Assembly: GCF_024498175.1 (NCBI RefSeq)
Contig: NZ_CP101823.1
Span: forward strand, 2,610,987-2,674,986
Reading direction: 5' to 3'
DNA from: Haloplanus salinarum
GTDB taxonomy: Archaea > Halobacteriota > Halobacteria > Halobacteriales > Haloferacaceae
DNA: 64,000 nucleotides
In this document: positions 1 to 8,568 of the stretch, in pieces
How positions within the stretch are numbered: position 1 is the first letter of the stretch
Layout of the letters: every line of letters starts with the position of its first letter
The notes under the pieces: model-generated
Told to the model about the DNA's origin: nothing
The model's input: only the letters and a program-made list of their open reading frames with translations
The model's database searches: none
Position numbers and translations under genes: made by a program

Positions 1-1
1 G

Positions 2-1216
2 GAAGGCATCGACGAAGTCGCCTTCTACGCCCGCCGGAACAACAACTACGAACACGTCCCGATCGACGGGGAGGACACGCTCACCGTCGACGCTGACGAC
101 ACCTTCGAAGAGGAAGACATCGTCCTCTCGGAGGACAGCGATATCCTGAGCCAGCCGGGCACCTACCGCTTCGGCGCGCTCGACGTCGACGGACTCAACC
201 AGCCCGTGACCGACGACCTGACGACCTCGGAGTTCAACACGAACACGAGCACGCAGATGTCCCTGCGTGTGACCGACACGGAACTGACGGCCAACGTCAA
301 GACCGTGGGCGGGCAGGTCTCGACGACCGACTCGACGGTCAACATCTCGGGCACCGCGTTCGGTGCCAGTAACGTCGACGTGATCTTCGTCGGCGACCGT
401 GGCAACACCTACACCACGGACATCTCCGTGGACGACGACAACACGTTCTCGGAGGACGAGGTCACGATCAACAACGTCCAGGGCTCCCAGAGTGTCAGCG
501 TCCACGTCCTGTTCCCGGGTCGTGACGGCAACTACGGCAACACGGACACGGACGTTGTCGACGACATCGTGCCGAGCGACGGCACGCTGACGGGCGCTCA
601 GGTCCGTGCCCGGATCGTGGACAACACGACTGAAGCAGTCGCGAGCGACGACCGGATGGTCACCTCGACGTTCCGGTACGCCGACGCGCAGTCGACGATC
701 CAGAACGTCTACCCCGAAGGCATGGAAGCCTCGGGCGTCAACCCGGTCGGAGTCGACGACACGATGGTCGTCGAAGGCCAGACGAACCTCCGTCCGGACG
801 ACAACTCGATCACGGCCGAACTGCTGACGACCGAGGGCGACTCGGTCGCGCTGTCGACGACCGACGAGTGGTCCTACGACGGCACGTGGTCGACCACCAT
901 CGAGCTTGAGGACGTCCAGACGGGGACGTACGACCTCGAAGCCGACGACGGTGAGAACACGGACATCGTCACCGTAGAGATCGTCCAGAACGTCCAGACG
1001 GCGACGCCGGAACCGACGGAGACGCCGGAACCGACGCCGACTGAGACGGCAACGCCCGAACCGACGGCCACGGCAACGCCCGAGCCGACGGACACGGCGA
1101 CCGCCGAACCGACCGACACGCCGACGCCCACCGAGGGCGGCGGCCCCGGCTTCGGCGCCATCGTCGCGGTCATCGCGCTGCTCGCGGCCGCGCTGCTGGC
1201 CACCCGGCGCGACTAA
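2..1216 (+). CDS. S-layer/PGF-CTERM surface glycoprotein, C-terminal part
   Basis: The frame is open from base 2, so the gene begins outside the window and the first internal Met codon (206) is not the real start. About 404 residues are visible. They form acidic, Thr/Asn-rich beta-type extracellular sequence with several N-glycosylation sequons, then a Thr/Pro/Glu spacer made of TATPEPTE-like repeats (about 1000-1130). After that comes the GGGPGFG tripeptide region (1136-1156), a hydrophobic helix and the end RRD. A spacer, a PGF motif, a membrane helix and a basic end are the signature of PGF-CTERM proteins, which the archaeosortase ArtA processes and lipid-anchors at the cell surface. It is probably the S-layer glycoprotein or a close relative. 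The identity of the N-terminal part cannot be seen. Confidence 0.85.
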   Translation, partial: EGIDEVAFYARRNNNYEHVPIDGEDTLTVDADDTFEEEDIVLSEDSDILSQPGTYRFGALDVDGLNQPVTDDLTTSEFNTNTSTQMSLRVTDTELTANVKTVGGQVSTTDSTVNISGTAFGASNVDVIFVGDRGNTYTTDISVDDDNTFSEDEVTINNVQGSQSVSVHVLFPGRDGNYGNTDTDVVDDIVPSDGTLTGAQVRARIVDNTTEAVASDDRMVTSTFRYADAQSTIQNVYPEGMEASGVNPVGVDDTMVVEGQTNLRPDDNSITAELLTTEGDSVALSTTDEWSYDGTWSTTIELEDVQTGTYDLEADDGENTDIVTVEIVQNVQTATPEPTETPEPTPTETATPEPTATATPEPTDTATAEPTDTPTPTEGGGPGFGAIVAVIALLAAALLATRRD

Positions 1217-1302
1217 CTGATCACGACTGACCGCCGAAAGCGGTCACCCGACACGGTCTCTTTTATCGAACTCACCCACACAGCGACGGCCGGGTCGCAA
1301 AC

Positions 1303-1309
1303 GATATAC
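1303..1309 (+). promoter_or_regulatory. TATA-like box of the 1338 gene
   Basis: The sequence GATATAC lies 29-35 bases before the ATG at 1338. That is where a TATA box should sit if transcription starts at or just before the start codon, as is common in haloarchaea. It was assigned by position and base composition only. Confidence 0.4.
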
Positions 1310-1337
1310 CGTCGCCGTCCGCCCCTCGGAACGAACG

Positions 1338-1682
1338 ATGCCCGACCGTATCATGTCCGGTGACCCCGGCGAGCGTCCCTACGGGGGAACGTGTCCGGCC
1401 TGCAAGCGGGAGTATCGACGCGCGATCACGTTCACCGGCGACGGGGTGATCAGGGGCGAACTCACGGGAGACGTCTGTATCACGCCAGAGTTCCTGTTCG
1501 CTCACTCGGAGATCACGGTCGCCGAGCCCGACGACGACTTCCCGACCAAGGAAGTGGGTGGAATGGGGAACAGACGGGAGATCCCGGTCGAGCCGACGGC
1601 GGTGACGGACGTCTGGGTCTCGGCGGATTCGGCGGGTTCCGAGGACGACGGGTTCGTCTTCCCCGACGCGGACGAGGAGTAG
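1338..1682 (+). CDS. Small acidic hypothetical protein with one CPxC knuckle
   Basis: This 114-residue ORF starts MPDRIMSG. A CPAC motif near residue 19 is followed by a lone Cys (VCIT), so a metal site is possible but incomplete in a monomer. The C-terminal third is acidic and ends DADEE, in keeping with halophilic composition. A TATA-like box stands about 30 bases upstream and the codon bias matches the neighbours. I do not recognise a family. It lies between the S-layer-type gene and the broken redoxin gene with no sign of an operon. An overlapping minus-strand ORF (1272-1505) is more likely a shadow. Confidence 0.55.
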   Translation: MPDRIMSGDPGERPYGGTCPACKREYRRAITFTGDGVIRGELTGDVCITPEFLFAHSEITVAEPDDDFPTKEVGGMGNRREIPVEPTAVTDVWVSADSAGSEDDGFVFPDADEE

Positions 1683-1770
1683 CGGGAGCGAAACGGGACC
1701 ACCGTTCCGGTCGTGTTGCCCGTGGATCCAGCCGCGACGGGGTCAATATCGTGGGGATCGACGATTCGAT

Positions 1771-2256
1771 GTGACACTCGAAGGCGCGACGGCACCCGAC
1801 TTCACGCTCGAGAGTACGGCCGGCGAACCGGTCACACTCTCGGAGACGCTCGACGACGGCCCGACGGCCGTCCTGATCAACCGCGGCCACTGGTGCAGCT
1901 TCTGTGCCGAGCAGCTACAGACGTTCAGCGAGGTGGCGTAGGACCTCTGGTTCCACGACGACATGGACGTCCTTCCGGTCGTGACCGACTCGCTCGGGCC
2001 GGCGACGGAGATGCGGGACCGGTACGACCTCGACGTCCAGTTGCTCGCCGACCCGGACGGGGAGGTGGCAGCGAAGTACAGCGGGACCGAAGAGACGAGC
2101 CACGGGCTGACGGGGGTCGGCGCGACGTACGTGATCGACACCGACGGGGTCGTCCGGTACGAACAGGTCGCCGACCACCCCGCCGACCGGACGTACGGCA
2201 ACTACGTACGGTATTTCGTCCGCAACGACTTCGCCGACCCGTTTGGCGACACGTGA
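1771..2256 (+). pseudogene. Redoxin (AhpC/TSA-like) gene with an in-frame amber stop
   Basis: Reading from GTG 1771, the frame encodes a thioredoxin-fold peroxiredoxin-like protein: an APDFTLES N-terminal strand, then an active-site region NRGHWCSFC with a CxxC pair. After 56 codons TAG occurs at 1939-1941. The same frame then continues without a shift through DLWFHDDMDVLPVVTD, LLADPDGEVAAKY and a VIDTDGVVRY strand to the natural stop. The two halves join seamlessly, so a single substitution (for example a Tyr TAC to TAG) explains the break. The catalytic cysteines are upstream of the stop and most of the fold is downstream. Residual translation from Met 1963 would lack the active site. The gene is probably inactive. 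Readthrough or a base-calling error are the alternatives. Confidence 0.75.
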
Positions 2257-2330
2257 CGCCGTCGGACCGTCACGACCGGCCCCCGTGACCGCGGCCGAGG
2301 GGTTTTGACGCTCCAGTCCCGTCCTCCGGT

Positions 2331-2642
2331 ATGAGCGAACTCGACCCCGGAACGCTGTTGCCGAACGACCGTATGCGCCAGCAGGCCCTCGACGGCGAAG
2401 TGACACAGATCCACCGCGGACAGCGGTACGCGGAGTCGGGCGACACCTTCGAAATCGACGGGACGACCTTCGAGGTCGTCGCCGTCGACGCGCGGACGCT
2501 CGGCGACATGACCGACGCCGACGCCCGCGCGGAGGGCGCACGGGACCTCGAACACTACCGGCAGATCCTGGAGCGCGCCCACGAGAATTTCGAGTGGGAC
2601 GACGAATCGGAGATCGTCCGACACCGCTTCGAGCGGGTCTGA
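2331..2642 (+). CDS. ASCH-domain-like protein
   Basis: This is a 103-residue protein. The segment TQIHRGQRYAESGDTFEIDG, followed by a strand FEVVAVDARTLGDMT and a helix with ARDLEHYRQIL, resembles the small ASCH/PUA-like fold. That fold is proposed to bind RNA and is linked to translation or coactivator functions. The ORF starts at the first Met (MSELDPGTLLPND) and stands alone, about 75 bases after the redoxin remnant. The fold assignment rests on length and the pattern of strands. No biochemical role can be given. Confidence 0.6.
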   Translation: MSELDPGTLLPNDRMRQQALDGEVTQIHRGQRYAESGDTFEIDGTTFEVVAVDARTLGDMTDADARAEGARDLEHYRQILERAHENFEWDDESEIVRHRFERV

Positions 2643-2783
2643 TCCGCGTTCGGTCGCGGGCGGTCCACCTCCGTCGGCGCGGAGTGGCGTCGCCATCCGG
2701 CGATCGTATCGCCCACATCGGCGGCGGCCACGACGGGCTCGGTCACGGGGATCGCGTCGGACGGGGACTTCCGTCGACGGAAC

Positions 2784-2790
2784 TATATGT
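2784..2790 (+). promoter_or_regulatory. TATA-like box of the Bat-like regulator gene
   Basis: CTATATG lies 21-27 bases before the ATG at 2811. The alternative upstream ATG (2787) falls inside this box. This favours a nearly leaderless transcript with translation starting at 2811. Confidence 0.45.
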
Positions 2791-2810
2791 ATTCGTTCGG
2801 ATACGACGGT

Positions 2811-5000
2811 ATGGCGTCCAGTTCGTCGGGGGATATCTACCAGCGCACCCTGGCCGTCTTCGAACGGGACGAGTACCGGCACGAACCGCTCACCACGCCC
2901 GAGGTGGCGGAGGCACTCGACGCGAACCGCCGGGCGGTGTACGAGCGGTTGCAGCGACTCGTCGATCGGGGCGAACTCGAGACGAAGGAGACGGGGTCAC
3001 ATTCGCGGGTCTGGTGGCGGCCGCCGGAGGCGTCGGACGTCGACGGCGCCGAGCGGACGTTACGGCGACAGTCACGGGCGATGGAGTCGGTCATCGACGG
3101 AATCGCGGTCGTCGACGAGGGCGGGGGATTCGTCTACGTCAACGAGACCCACGCCGACGTGTACGGCTACGACGACCCGGAGGCGCTGCTCGGTGAGCAC
3201 TGGCACCTGTGTTACGACGAGTCGGAGATCGACCGGTTCGAGGCGGAGATCCTTCCCACGCTCTACGACGAGGGATCGTGGCGTGGCGAGACGTTCGGGC
3301 TGCGCGCGGACGGAACGACGTTCCCACAGGAGCTCTCGCTGACCGTTTCCGACGACGGCGGAATCATCTGTGTCGTCCGCGACATCACCGAGCGGAAAGC
3401 ACAGGAACGACAGCTCCGGGACGCCCGGCGGTTCAACGAGGAGTTGGTCGAGAACGCCCCCTTCGGGATGTATCGCCTCGACGAGGACCTCCGGATCACC
3501 TACGAAAATCCGCGGGCGGAGGAGATCATCGGCCTCCCCGAGGAGAAGGATAGCTCCGACGCTATGGGCATGGACATCCGCAAGCTTCCCCCGATCATCG
3601 AGACCGGACAAGCGGGCATATTCTCCCGACTGCAGGAAGGGGAGACGATCGAGTTCGACTTCCCGTTCGAATCCATCTACGGGAAAGAAGCGTACTTCAC
3701 GGGACGGGCCGTGCCCCTCTATCGCGACGGCGAGTTCGACGGGGCGATCCTGATGGCCACCGATATCTCGGAGCGACGACAGTACGAGCGGAAGCTAGAG
3801 CGACAGCGCGAACAGCTCGCGGCGCTCGACGAACTCAACGGCGTCGTGCGCGGTATCACCGAGGCGGTCATCGAGCAGTCGACCCGCGAGGAGATCGAGC
3901 GGGTGGTGTGTGATCGGCTGGCGGCCGCCGACTCGTACCGGTTCGCGTGGTTCGGGGCGGCCGACGCGGGCCCGGAACTGGAGACGCGGGCGGCAGCCGG
4001 CGTCGACGGCGGACTCGGCGACCGATCGATCGCCACCGACCCGAACGAGATGACCGGACAGGGTCCGATCCGGCGGGCCGTCCGGACGCGGGAGATGCAG
4101 ATCACCCGGAACGCGCTCGATGACGCAACGTCACAGAAGCTTCGCGAGGCGGCACGAGAGTCGGGCTACCGGTCGCTGGCGGTGATCCCGGTCGTCCACC
4201 AGGGGATGTTCTACGGGGTTCTCGGAGTCTGCTCGGAGCGTCCCGACGCGTTCGCCGAGGAGGAGCGGGCGGTCATCGGGCAGCTCGGCGACGTGATCGG
4301 ACACGCCATCGCCGCCGTCGACCGCAAGCGAGCCCTCATGAGCAACGAGGTCGTCGAACTCACGATCCGGATGCCACGGTTGCTCGACGGACAGCTTCCG
4401 GATTCGACCGACGGAACGATCACGATCGATCGGGTGACCCCCGTGGGCGACGACGAGTACCTCATGTACGGGACCGCGACCGGCGACGCCATGGGGACGA
4501 TACACACGCTCGGGGAGTGCCGGTCGGAGTGGAAGGAGGTACGGACGTTCGACGAGCGTGAGGACGAGGTGCGGTTCGAACAGCGCCTCTCGAACCCGCC
4601 GATGACCTCCATCGTCGCCGACTACGGGGGGAACTTCAAGCGCGGCCGGATCGAGGACGGCGTGTACAGCGCGACCATCCAGTTCCCGCCGGGAACGGAC
4701 GTGCGACGGGTCGTCGCCCGTATCCGGGAGACGTATCTCGACGTCAGGGTCGTCAGCCGCCGACAGGTGGTCCGGGAGGACCCCTCGTCACAGCACATCC
4801 TGAGCGTCCTCGCCGAGGATCTGACCGAGCGTCAGCGGACGGCCCTCGAAGCGGGCTACTTCGGCGGGTTCTTCGAGTGGCCCCGGCACCGCTCCGGGGA
4901 GGCGGTCGCCGACTCGCTCGACATCGGTGCCTCGACCTTCCACCAGCACGTTCGCAAGGCCGAAAAGAAGCTTCTCGACGTCGTGTTCGCCGAGCTGTGA
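2811..5000 (+). CDS. Bat-like transcriptional regulator (HTH-PAS-PAS-GAF-BAT-HTH_10)
   Basis: This 729-residue sensor-regulator is of the bacterio-opsin activator (Bat) type. Its order is: an N-terminal winged helix (TPEVAEALDANRRAVYERL, about 30-75); a first PAS domain (about 85-195) ending in a PAC-like ICVVRDITERK; a second PAS domain (about 205-325) ending MATDISERR; a short coiled coil; a GAF domain (about 350-500); a bacterio-opsin activator middle domain; and a C-terminal HTH_10 helix-turn-helix (LTERQRTALEAGYFGGFFEWPR). The start at 2811 (MASSSSG) is preferred because the ATG at 2787 lies in the likely TATA box. Such proteins sense redox, light or small ligands and activate genes. The target and ligand are not visible here. 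Confidence 0.85.
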   Translation: MASSSSGDIYQRTLAVFERDEYRHEPLTTPEVAEALDANRRAVYERLQRLVDRGELETKETGSHSRVWWRPPEASDVDGAERTLRRQSRAMESVIDGIAVVDEGGGFVYVNETHADVYGYDDPEALLGEHWHLCYDESEIDRFEAEILPTLYDEGSWRGETFGLRADGTTFPQELSLTVSDDGGIICVVRDITERKAQERQLRDARRFNEELVENAPFGMYRLDEDLRITYENPRAEEIIGLPEEKDSSDAMGMDIRKLPPIIETGQAGIFSRLQEGETIEFDFPFESIYGKEAYFTGRAVPLYRDGEFDGAILMATDISERRQYERKLERQREQLAALDELNGVVRGITEAVIEQSTREEIERVVCDRLAAADSYRFAWFGAADAGPELETRAAAGVDGGLGDRSIATDPNEMTGQGPIRRAVRTREMQITRNALDDATSQKLREAARESGYRSLAVIPVVHQGMFYGVLGVCSERPDAFAEEERAVIGQLGDVIGHAIAAVDRKRALMSNEVVELTIRMPRLLDGQLPDSTDGTITIDRVTPVGDDEYLMYGTATGDAMGTIHTLGECRSEWKEVRTFDEREDEVRFEQRLSNPPMTSIVADYGGNFKRGRIEDGVYSATIQFPPGTDVRRVVARIRETYLDVRVVSRRQVVREDPSSQHILSVLAEDLTERQRTALEAGYFGGFFEWPRHRSGEAVADSLDIGASTFHQHVRKAEKKLLDVVFAEL

Positions 5001-5068
5001 GCGGTGTGGCCACCCGATCCCAGATTTTGGGTGGCTGAACTATGGTTTTCCAGTGTCTGACACGAGTC

Positions 5069-5719
5069 ATGGATGGCGCACCGCGGCCACGTCGGGACGA
5101 GGACGGAGACCACCTCGTTCGCTCGTCGATAATCGGCGACTTGCGCCAGCGTCGGATCCTCTCTCTCCTGTTGGATCGGGACCGGCCGCTGACGGAACGC
5201 GAACTCGGCCTTCGCCTCCTCGAGCGTGAGCGCGGCCTCACGTCCGCGGACGCCACCGAGGCAGACCTCGATCCGATCCGGGTCGACCTCCATCATCGGT
5301 GTCTCCCGCAACTGGAAGCGGTCGGGTGGATCGAACGGCGTCCGGACGGCGTCGTCATCGACAAGCGACCGTCCGTCGAGTTCGCGGCCCTGTCACTGTC
5401 GGACCTGCGAACACCCGAGGACCCTGCCTGGGACGCCGTCAGTACCCTCCTCGTGCGCCCGTACCGAGCGGACGTCCTCGCGCTGCTCGCCGACCGGGGC
5501 CGCGACACCGGCCTGCCGGAGCTCGTCACCGCCCTCCGCGAGCGCCACGCCGCGTCCCCCCTCCCCGACGACGACCGGGGCCTCCGGGTCTCGCTCCATC
5601 ACGTCGACCTCCCGAAACTGGCGTCCACGGGACTGGTCGCGTACGACCCGCCGGCACGAACCGTCACTCCCACCCCCCGTCTGCCGACGTTCGCCGCTCG
5701 GATCGACCTCGAGGTCTGA
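5069..5719 (+). CDS. Two-repeat winged-helix protein (DUF7344-like)
   Basis: This is a protein of about 216 residues made of two similar modules. The first runs from LRQRRILSLLLDRDRPLTE to VDLHHRCLPQLEAVGWIER. The second runs from YRADVLALLADRGRDTGLPE to VSLHHVDLPKLASTGLVAY. Each has an N-terminal helix pair, a linker and an LHHxxLPxL helix ending in a GW/GL turn, the usual pattern of the small haloarchaeal HTH domains annotated DUF7344. The start at 5069 (MDGAPRPRRDEDG) gives a normal N-terminus, and the ATG at 5042 would add nine residues. It is probably a DNA-binding regulator. Its target is unknown, and it follows the Bat-like gene by about 70 bases. Confidence 0.65.
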   Translation: MDGAPRPRRDEDGDHLVRSSIIGDLRQRRILSLLLDRDRPLTERELGLRLLERERGLTSADATEADLDPIRVDLHHRCLPQLEAVGWIERRPDGVVIDKRPSVEFAALSLSDLRTPEDPAWDAVSTLLVRPYRADVLALLADRGRDTGLPELVTALRERHAASPLPDDDRGLRVSLHHVDLPKLASTGLVAYDPPARTVTPTPRLPTFAARIDLEV

Positions 5720-6395
5720 GCGCCGGCGCGACTATTCTCGGTCGCGGTCCCGTCCGTAGTAGTTCGGCCGCCACGGGCGCCGTCGCTCGTGGGTGGTAGA
5801 GAGACGGGGTAGGCCGGCCGACGGAACCACGCGTGGAAACGCGGGCTGAAAGGAGTCGACCCGCCGTGCCGTCTCCGAACGATCCGTGTCGCGACCACAA
5901 AACACCTCCGGTACGGGCGTGACGAGGCACCGTTCCCTACCGGCCCGTCCCACGACACCGAGAGAGACCTCGCGCCTCACCCCCCGCGATCCGTCGTGGC
6001 GGTTTCTGATTTCTCGAATGACAGACGGGATATTTTCCTCCGAGCCGCGAAGGTGGGGAGGAGGACCGGCGCCTCTGACATCTGCCGCCCGTCCTCGACA
6101 CCCCATTTTTGTCCGGGGGAGCCGATCGGGCCTTGTCGATACCGACACCAGGCGTGCCCTCAGCGATCGGGTGAAATGTCGATGGACTCGCCGGGAGTCC
6201 CGCGAGCGAAGCGGACGGCACGTCGACGAATGGAGTGGACTCGCCGGGAGTCCCGCGAGCGAACGGAGTGAGCGAGTGGGACAACGGCGAGTCTATCGAC
6301 TGGAGCGAACGAAGTGAGCGAACGGAGATGGACTCGCCGGGTAGGAGGCTTCGCTGTCTTGCGATTAGCCCCCTCAGTGGATCGGCGGGGCATCG
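5720..6395. other. Non-coding junction region between chromosome and element
   Basis: I see no convincing gene in these about 675 bases. The open frames have Arg/Ser-rich shadow composition and no recognisable start. The left part (5720-6180) holds nothing I can name. The right part (6181-6345) holds the repeats described separately, and the last 50 bases lead into the 3' end of the integrase gene. The region is best read as the distal attachment region of the integrated element plus chromosomal spacer. Confidence 0.6.
6183..6341. repeat. Three copies of the tRNA-Ala 3'-end motif (att/REP cluster)
   Basis: The motif TGGACTCGCCGGG occurs at 6183, 6237 and 6329. The first two copies lie in an identical 28-base repeat (6183-6210 and 6237-6264) that continues into GTCCCGCGAGCGAA. 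The same motif is the complement of the 3' end of tRNA-Ala(CGC) at 30729. The longest shared stretch with that tRNA is 16 bases, AGTGGACTCGCCGGGA, at 6234-6249 versus 30727-30742. The integrase gene ends about 55 bases to the right of the cluster. I infer that one copy is the distal attachment site. The others may be remnants of earlier integrations or a REP-type family built on the tRNA end. Confidence 0.65.
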
Positions 6396-7409
6396 CTACA
6401 GGTCCTCCAACTTGCTCTTCCGAACGGTCATCTTCTCCCGCTTGGTGCGCACGTCGTAGTGCTGGTACAACACCTCGAGAGACACGTCACAGCGCTCACT
6501 CACCGCCTCGGGCGAAATCTTCTGGTTCAGGTGGTAGGTGATGCTCCCCCGCCGGATCGCGTGCGGTGACCGGGCGGACGGGCACTTGCTCGCTTGGTGC
6601 CGATCACCGAACGCCTCGCAGGTCTCCGGTTCGCGGTCGTGCGGACACTCACCGATTTGGCACGGTTGCGTGAGCTTGTTGACCCACGAGTAGATCGTGT
6701 CGCCGGTGGGCCGACCCTGTGCGGTCGTGAGTAGTGGCTCCCGCCCGCAGTCGTCGGTCTTATCGAACCGGTCGGGGTTGTCGAGATAGTCGACAATCGG
6801 CTGGAACCAGTTCGGGCCGAGGTAGACCCATCGTTCGCCGTCGTCACCGTTCTTCAACTTCGTATCTTCGTCGGGTCGGTTCGTGACCGCGAGGGCGTGC
6901 TCGTCGTGGCGAAGGTCGTCGACGTCGATAGCGCGCACCGCCGACCGCCGCATCCCCGTCCGCCACAGGAGGATCATCAAGACGTGATCGCGGCTCGCGT
7001 AGCGATACTCCTCGAGGTAGTCGAGGATATCGTAGGCGCGCGACGCGTCGAGGTGGACGCTCTTCGCCTCGGCGCCATCGGGAAGGCTCGGCGAGTGAAC
7101 CTTCTCAGCCATGCCGTTCTCGACGGCCTCGATATCGGCCCAGAACCGCAGCGCCTCGCGGATCGTACTCAACTGCTTCTGCAGCGTGATCGCCGCGATG
7201 TCGGGGCGTCGCCAGTCGACGAAGCCCGCGAGGTTGCGCCCGGTGAGGTCGTTCAGGTTATCGATCTCTCGCTCCTCGCACCACTCGCGGAAGAACCGGA
7301 GGCGGGTCTTCGCGTTCCGCATCGTCGACTCCTCGACGGACGGTTCGCGGTGGCGGAGGAAGCGCTCGATGCCCTCCTCAGGAGAGAGCGGACGGAGGTC
7401 GTCGCTCAC
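6396..7409 (-). CDS. Tyrosine recombinase/integrase
   Basis: This 337-residue site-specific recombinase would integrate and excise the element at tRNA-Ala. An N-terminal SAM-like core-binding domain (about 10-100) precedes the catalytic domain. The visible active-site residues are Arg154 in RTGMRRS, the His283-x-x-Arg286 box in SPHAIRRG, and His317/Tyr318 in LYQHYD, with Tyr318 the likely nucleophile. An insert with four Cys (about 250-276: CQIGEC, CEAF, KCPS) just before the H-x-x-R box may bind zinc and is typical of haloarchaeal integrases. Its start ATG overlaps the stop of the 7406-7732 gene (ATGA), so it is translated as the last gene of a three-gene minus-strand operon. No disruption is seen. 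Confidence 0.92.
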   Translation of the reverse strand: MSDDLRPLSPEEGIERFLRHREPSVEESTMRNAKTRLRFFREWCEEREIDNLNDLTGRNLAGFVDWRRPDIAAITLQKQLSTIREALRFWADIEAVENGMAEKVHSPSLPDGAEAKSVHLDASRAYDILDYLEEYRYASRDHVLMILLWRTGMRRSAVRAIDVDDLRHDEHALAVTNRPDEDTKLKNGDDGERWVYLGPNWFQPIVDYLDNPDRFDKTDDCGREPLLTTAQGRPTGDTIYSWVNKLTQPCQIGECPHDREPETCEAFGDRHQASKCPSARSPHAIRRGSITYHLNQKISPEAVSERCDVSLEVLYQHYDVRTKREKMTVRKSKLEDL

Positions 7410-7732
7410 CGCGACGCACCTCCCTCGTCGGTGACGAGATCGCGGAGGTCGCTGGCGTCGTTGTCGCCCTCGTCTTCCTCGTCGGCCAGCTCCTCGGTGA
7501 ACGTCTCGACCTCCTCGCGGAAGAGTCGGAAGAACTCCCGCGTCGAGGCCTCGGTCGTCACCGAGGAGTGCTGCTTGGTGATCGAGTTGACGAGCGACTC
7601 GAACACCTGATCTTCGTCCTCAAGGACCTCGATGCCGTCGGCGAGGCGCCGGTAGGCGAGCGCCTTCTGGAACATCCGGGTGTTGACGACGGCGTGAATC
7701 TCTTCCTCGGAGAGTTCATCGGTGTCGATCAC
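7406..7732 (-). CDS. Small acidic helical protein in the integrase operon
   Basis: This 108-residue protein starts at GTG 7732, which overlaps the stop of the upstream zinc-protein gene (GTGA). Its own stop overlaps the integrase start (ATGA). The sequence is largely helical (ELSEEEIHAVVNTRMFQKAL, VFESLVNSITKQH, TREFFRLFREEVETF) with an acidic tail and no cysteines or catalytic motif. A role as an accessory to the recombinase (an excision-factor-like partner) or as a regulator is possible from position only. I do not recognise the family. Confidence 0.7.
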   Translation of the reverse strand: MIDTDELSEEEIHAVVNTRMFQKALAYRRLADGIEVLEDEDQVFESLVNSITKQHSSVTTEASTREFFRLFREEVETFTEELADEEDEGDNDASDLRDLVTDEGGASR

Positions 7733-8358
7733 ACCGACCCCTCCTTGCGAATGATTTCGAGACAGGCGGGACAGACGACCACGTCGACACCGTGGGTGTT
7801 CTCCGGGTCGTCGGCGTCGACTCGAATGAGGTTCGTCCCGCAGTCGTGCGTCTCGTCGAGTTCCGTCTCGTAGGAGGTCACACCGCCGTCGGTGACGAAC
7901 GAGTGTTTTCCTTCCCAGTCGAACCGAGCACAGGCGGGACACTGCCACCCGCGCGGGCCGGTGGCGTCGTTCGGCTCGGCGAGGTTCATGTCCGTCCCAC
8001 AGCCAGGGCAGTCGGGTTTCTCGACATGATCGGGGACGGTCACGCCGCCGTCGGTCACGATCTCGTCGTCTCCGCTCACGAGGGCCGTATCCGGCAGGCA
8101 AGCGAGATGGTAGAGTTCACCGTCGTATTTCACCGCAACCCCGCGGTCGAGCGGACGGGGACAAGCCGAACAGTCCACGATACCGCCGTCCGCGCGAATC
8201 TTCGCGCAGTTCGAACAGACCGGCGGATTGCCCTCGCGGGCGGCGTCGACGCCGTCGGCGTCGGCACGGCAGAAGGTGCAACTGCCGTCGTCAGGTCTAT
8301 TGGAGCGCGGTACCTCGTCGGTCGTGCGGGGCGTAGCCCCCGCAGAGGTTCCGATCAT
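7729..8358 (-). CDS. Multi-zinc-ribbon protein
   Basis: This protein of about 209 residues carries at least four Cys pairs: CTFC/CSNC near the N-terminus, CSAC with a later HLAC, CPGC/CPAC in the middle, and CGTN with CPACLE at the end. This suggests three or four zinc ribbons. A repeated linker phrase (VTDGGVT) separates the modules. The start at ATG 8358 is chosen because a GGTGAG sequence lies just before it. An in-frame GTG at 8370 would add four residues. It heads the operon with the 7406 gene and the integrase. Small zinc-ribbon proteins abound in haloarchaeal mobile elements and are thought to bind nucleic acid or protein partners. The exact role is unknown. Confidence 0.75.
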   Translation of the reverse strand: MIGTSAGATPRTTDEVPRSNRPDDGSCTFCRADADGVDAAREGNPPVCSNCAKIRADGGIVDCSACPRPLDRGVAVKYDGELYHLACLPDTALVSGDDEIVTDGGVTVPDHVEKPDCPGCGTDMNLAEPNDATGPRGWQCPACARFDWEGKHSFVTDGGVTSYETELDETHDCGTNLIRVDADDPENTHGVDVVVCPACLEIIRKEGSV

Positions 8359-8370
8359 GGTTCTCACCAC

Positions 8371-8568
8371 GGAACCCTAACGCGGGTGGTGTCCTAGCAC
8401 CGCCCGCGCTACCGACCAACCTCGGAGAGCCAACTGTATCTCGCGTCGGTTCCGCACCGACACATGTACGTTTTCTCTTCATAAATGTAACGACGCATTA
8501 TTCGATTAGCAACTCATTACTAATACTGCATTCAGTACAAAAAGAGAGGTGAGTGTGTTAGCACAACG
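8371..8568. promoter_or_regulatory. Divergent control region between integrase operon and repressor genes
   Basis: This intergenic stretch separates the minus-strand integrase operon from the plus-strand repressor-like genes. Its right half (8465-8560) is strikingly AT-rich compared with the surroundings. It contains a small inverted repeat, TACTG-CATT-CAGTA, at 8524-8537, about 30 bases before the ATG at 8569, and TAAT-containing words around 8505-8525. This is where a phiH1-type repressor would be expected to control its own synthesis and that of the integrase. The assignment of operators is inference. Confidence 0.5.

Noticed and set aside
1939-1941. Pyrrolysine codon in the redoxin gene
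   Set aside because: Redoxins have no known pyrrolysine site, no pyl genes are visible in this window, and a simple nonsense mutation explains it.
6183-6341. CRISPR array
   Set aside because: Only two full repeat copies with unequal tails, no spacers of constant length, and no cas genes; the motif is the tRNA-Ala end.
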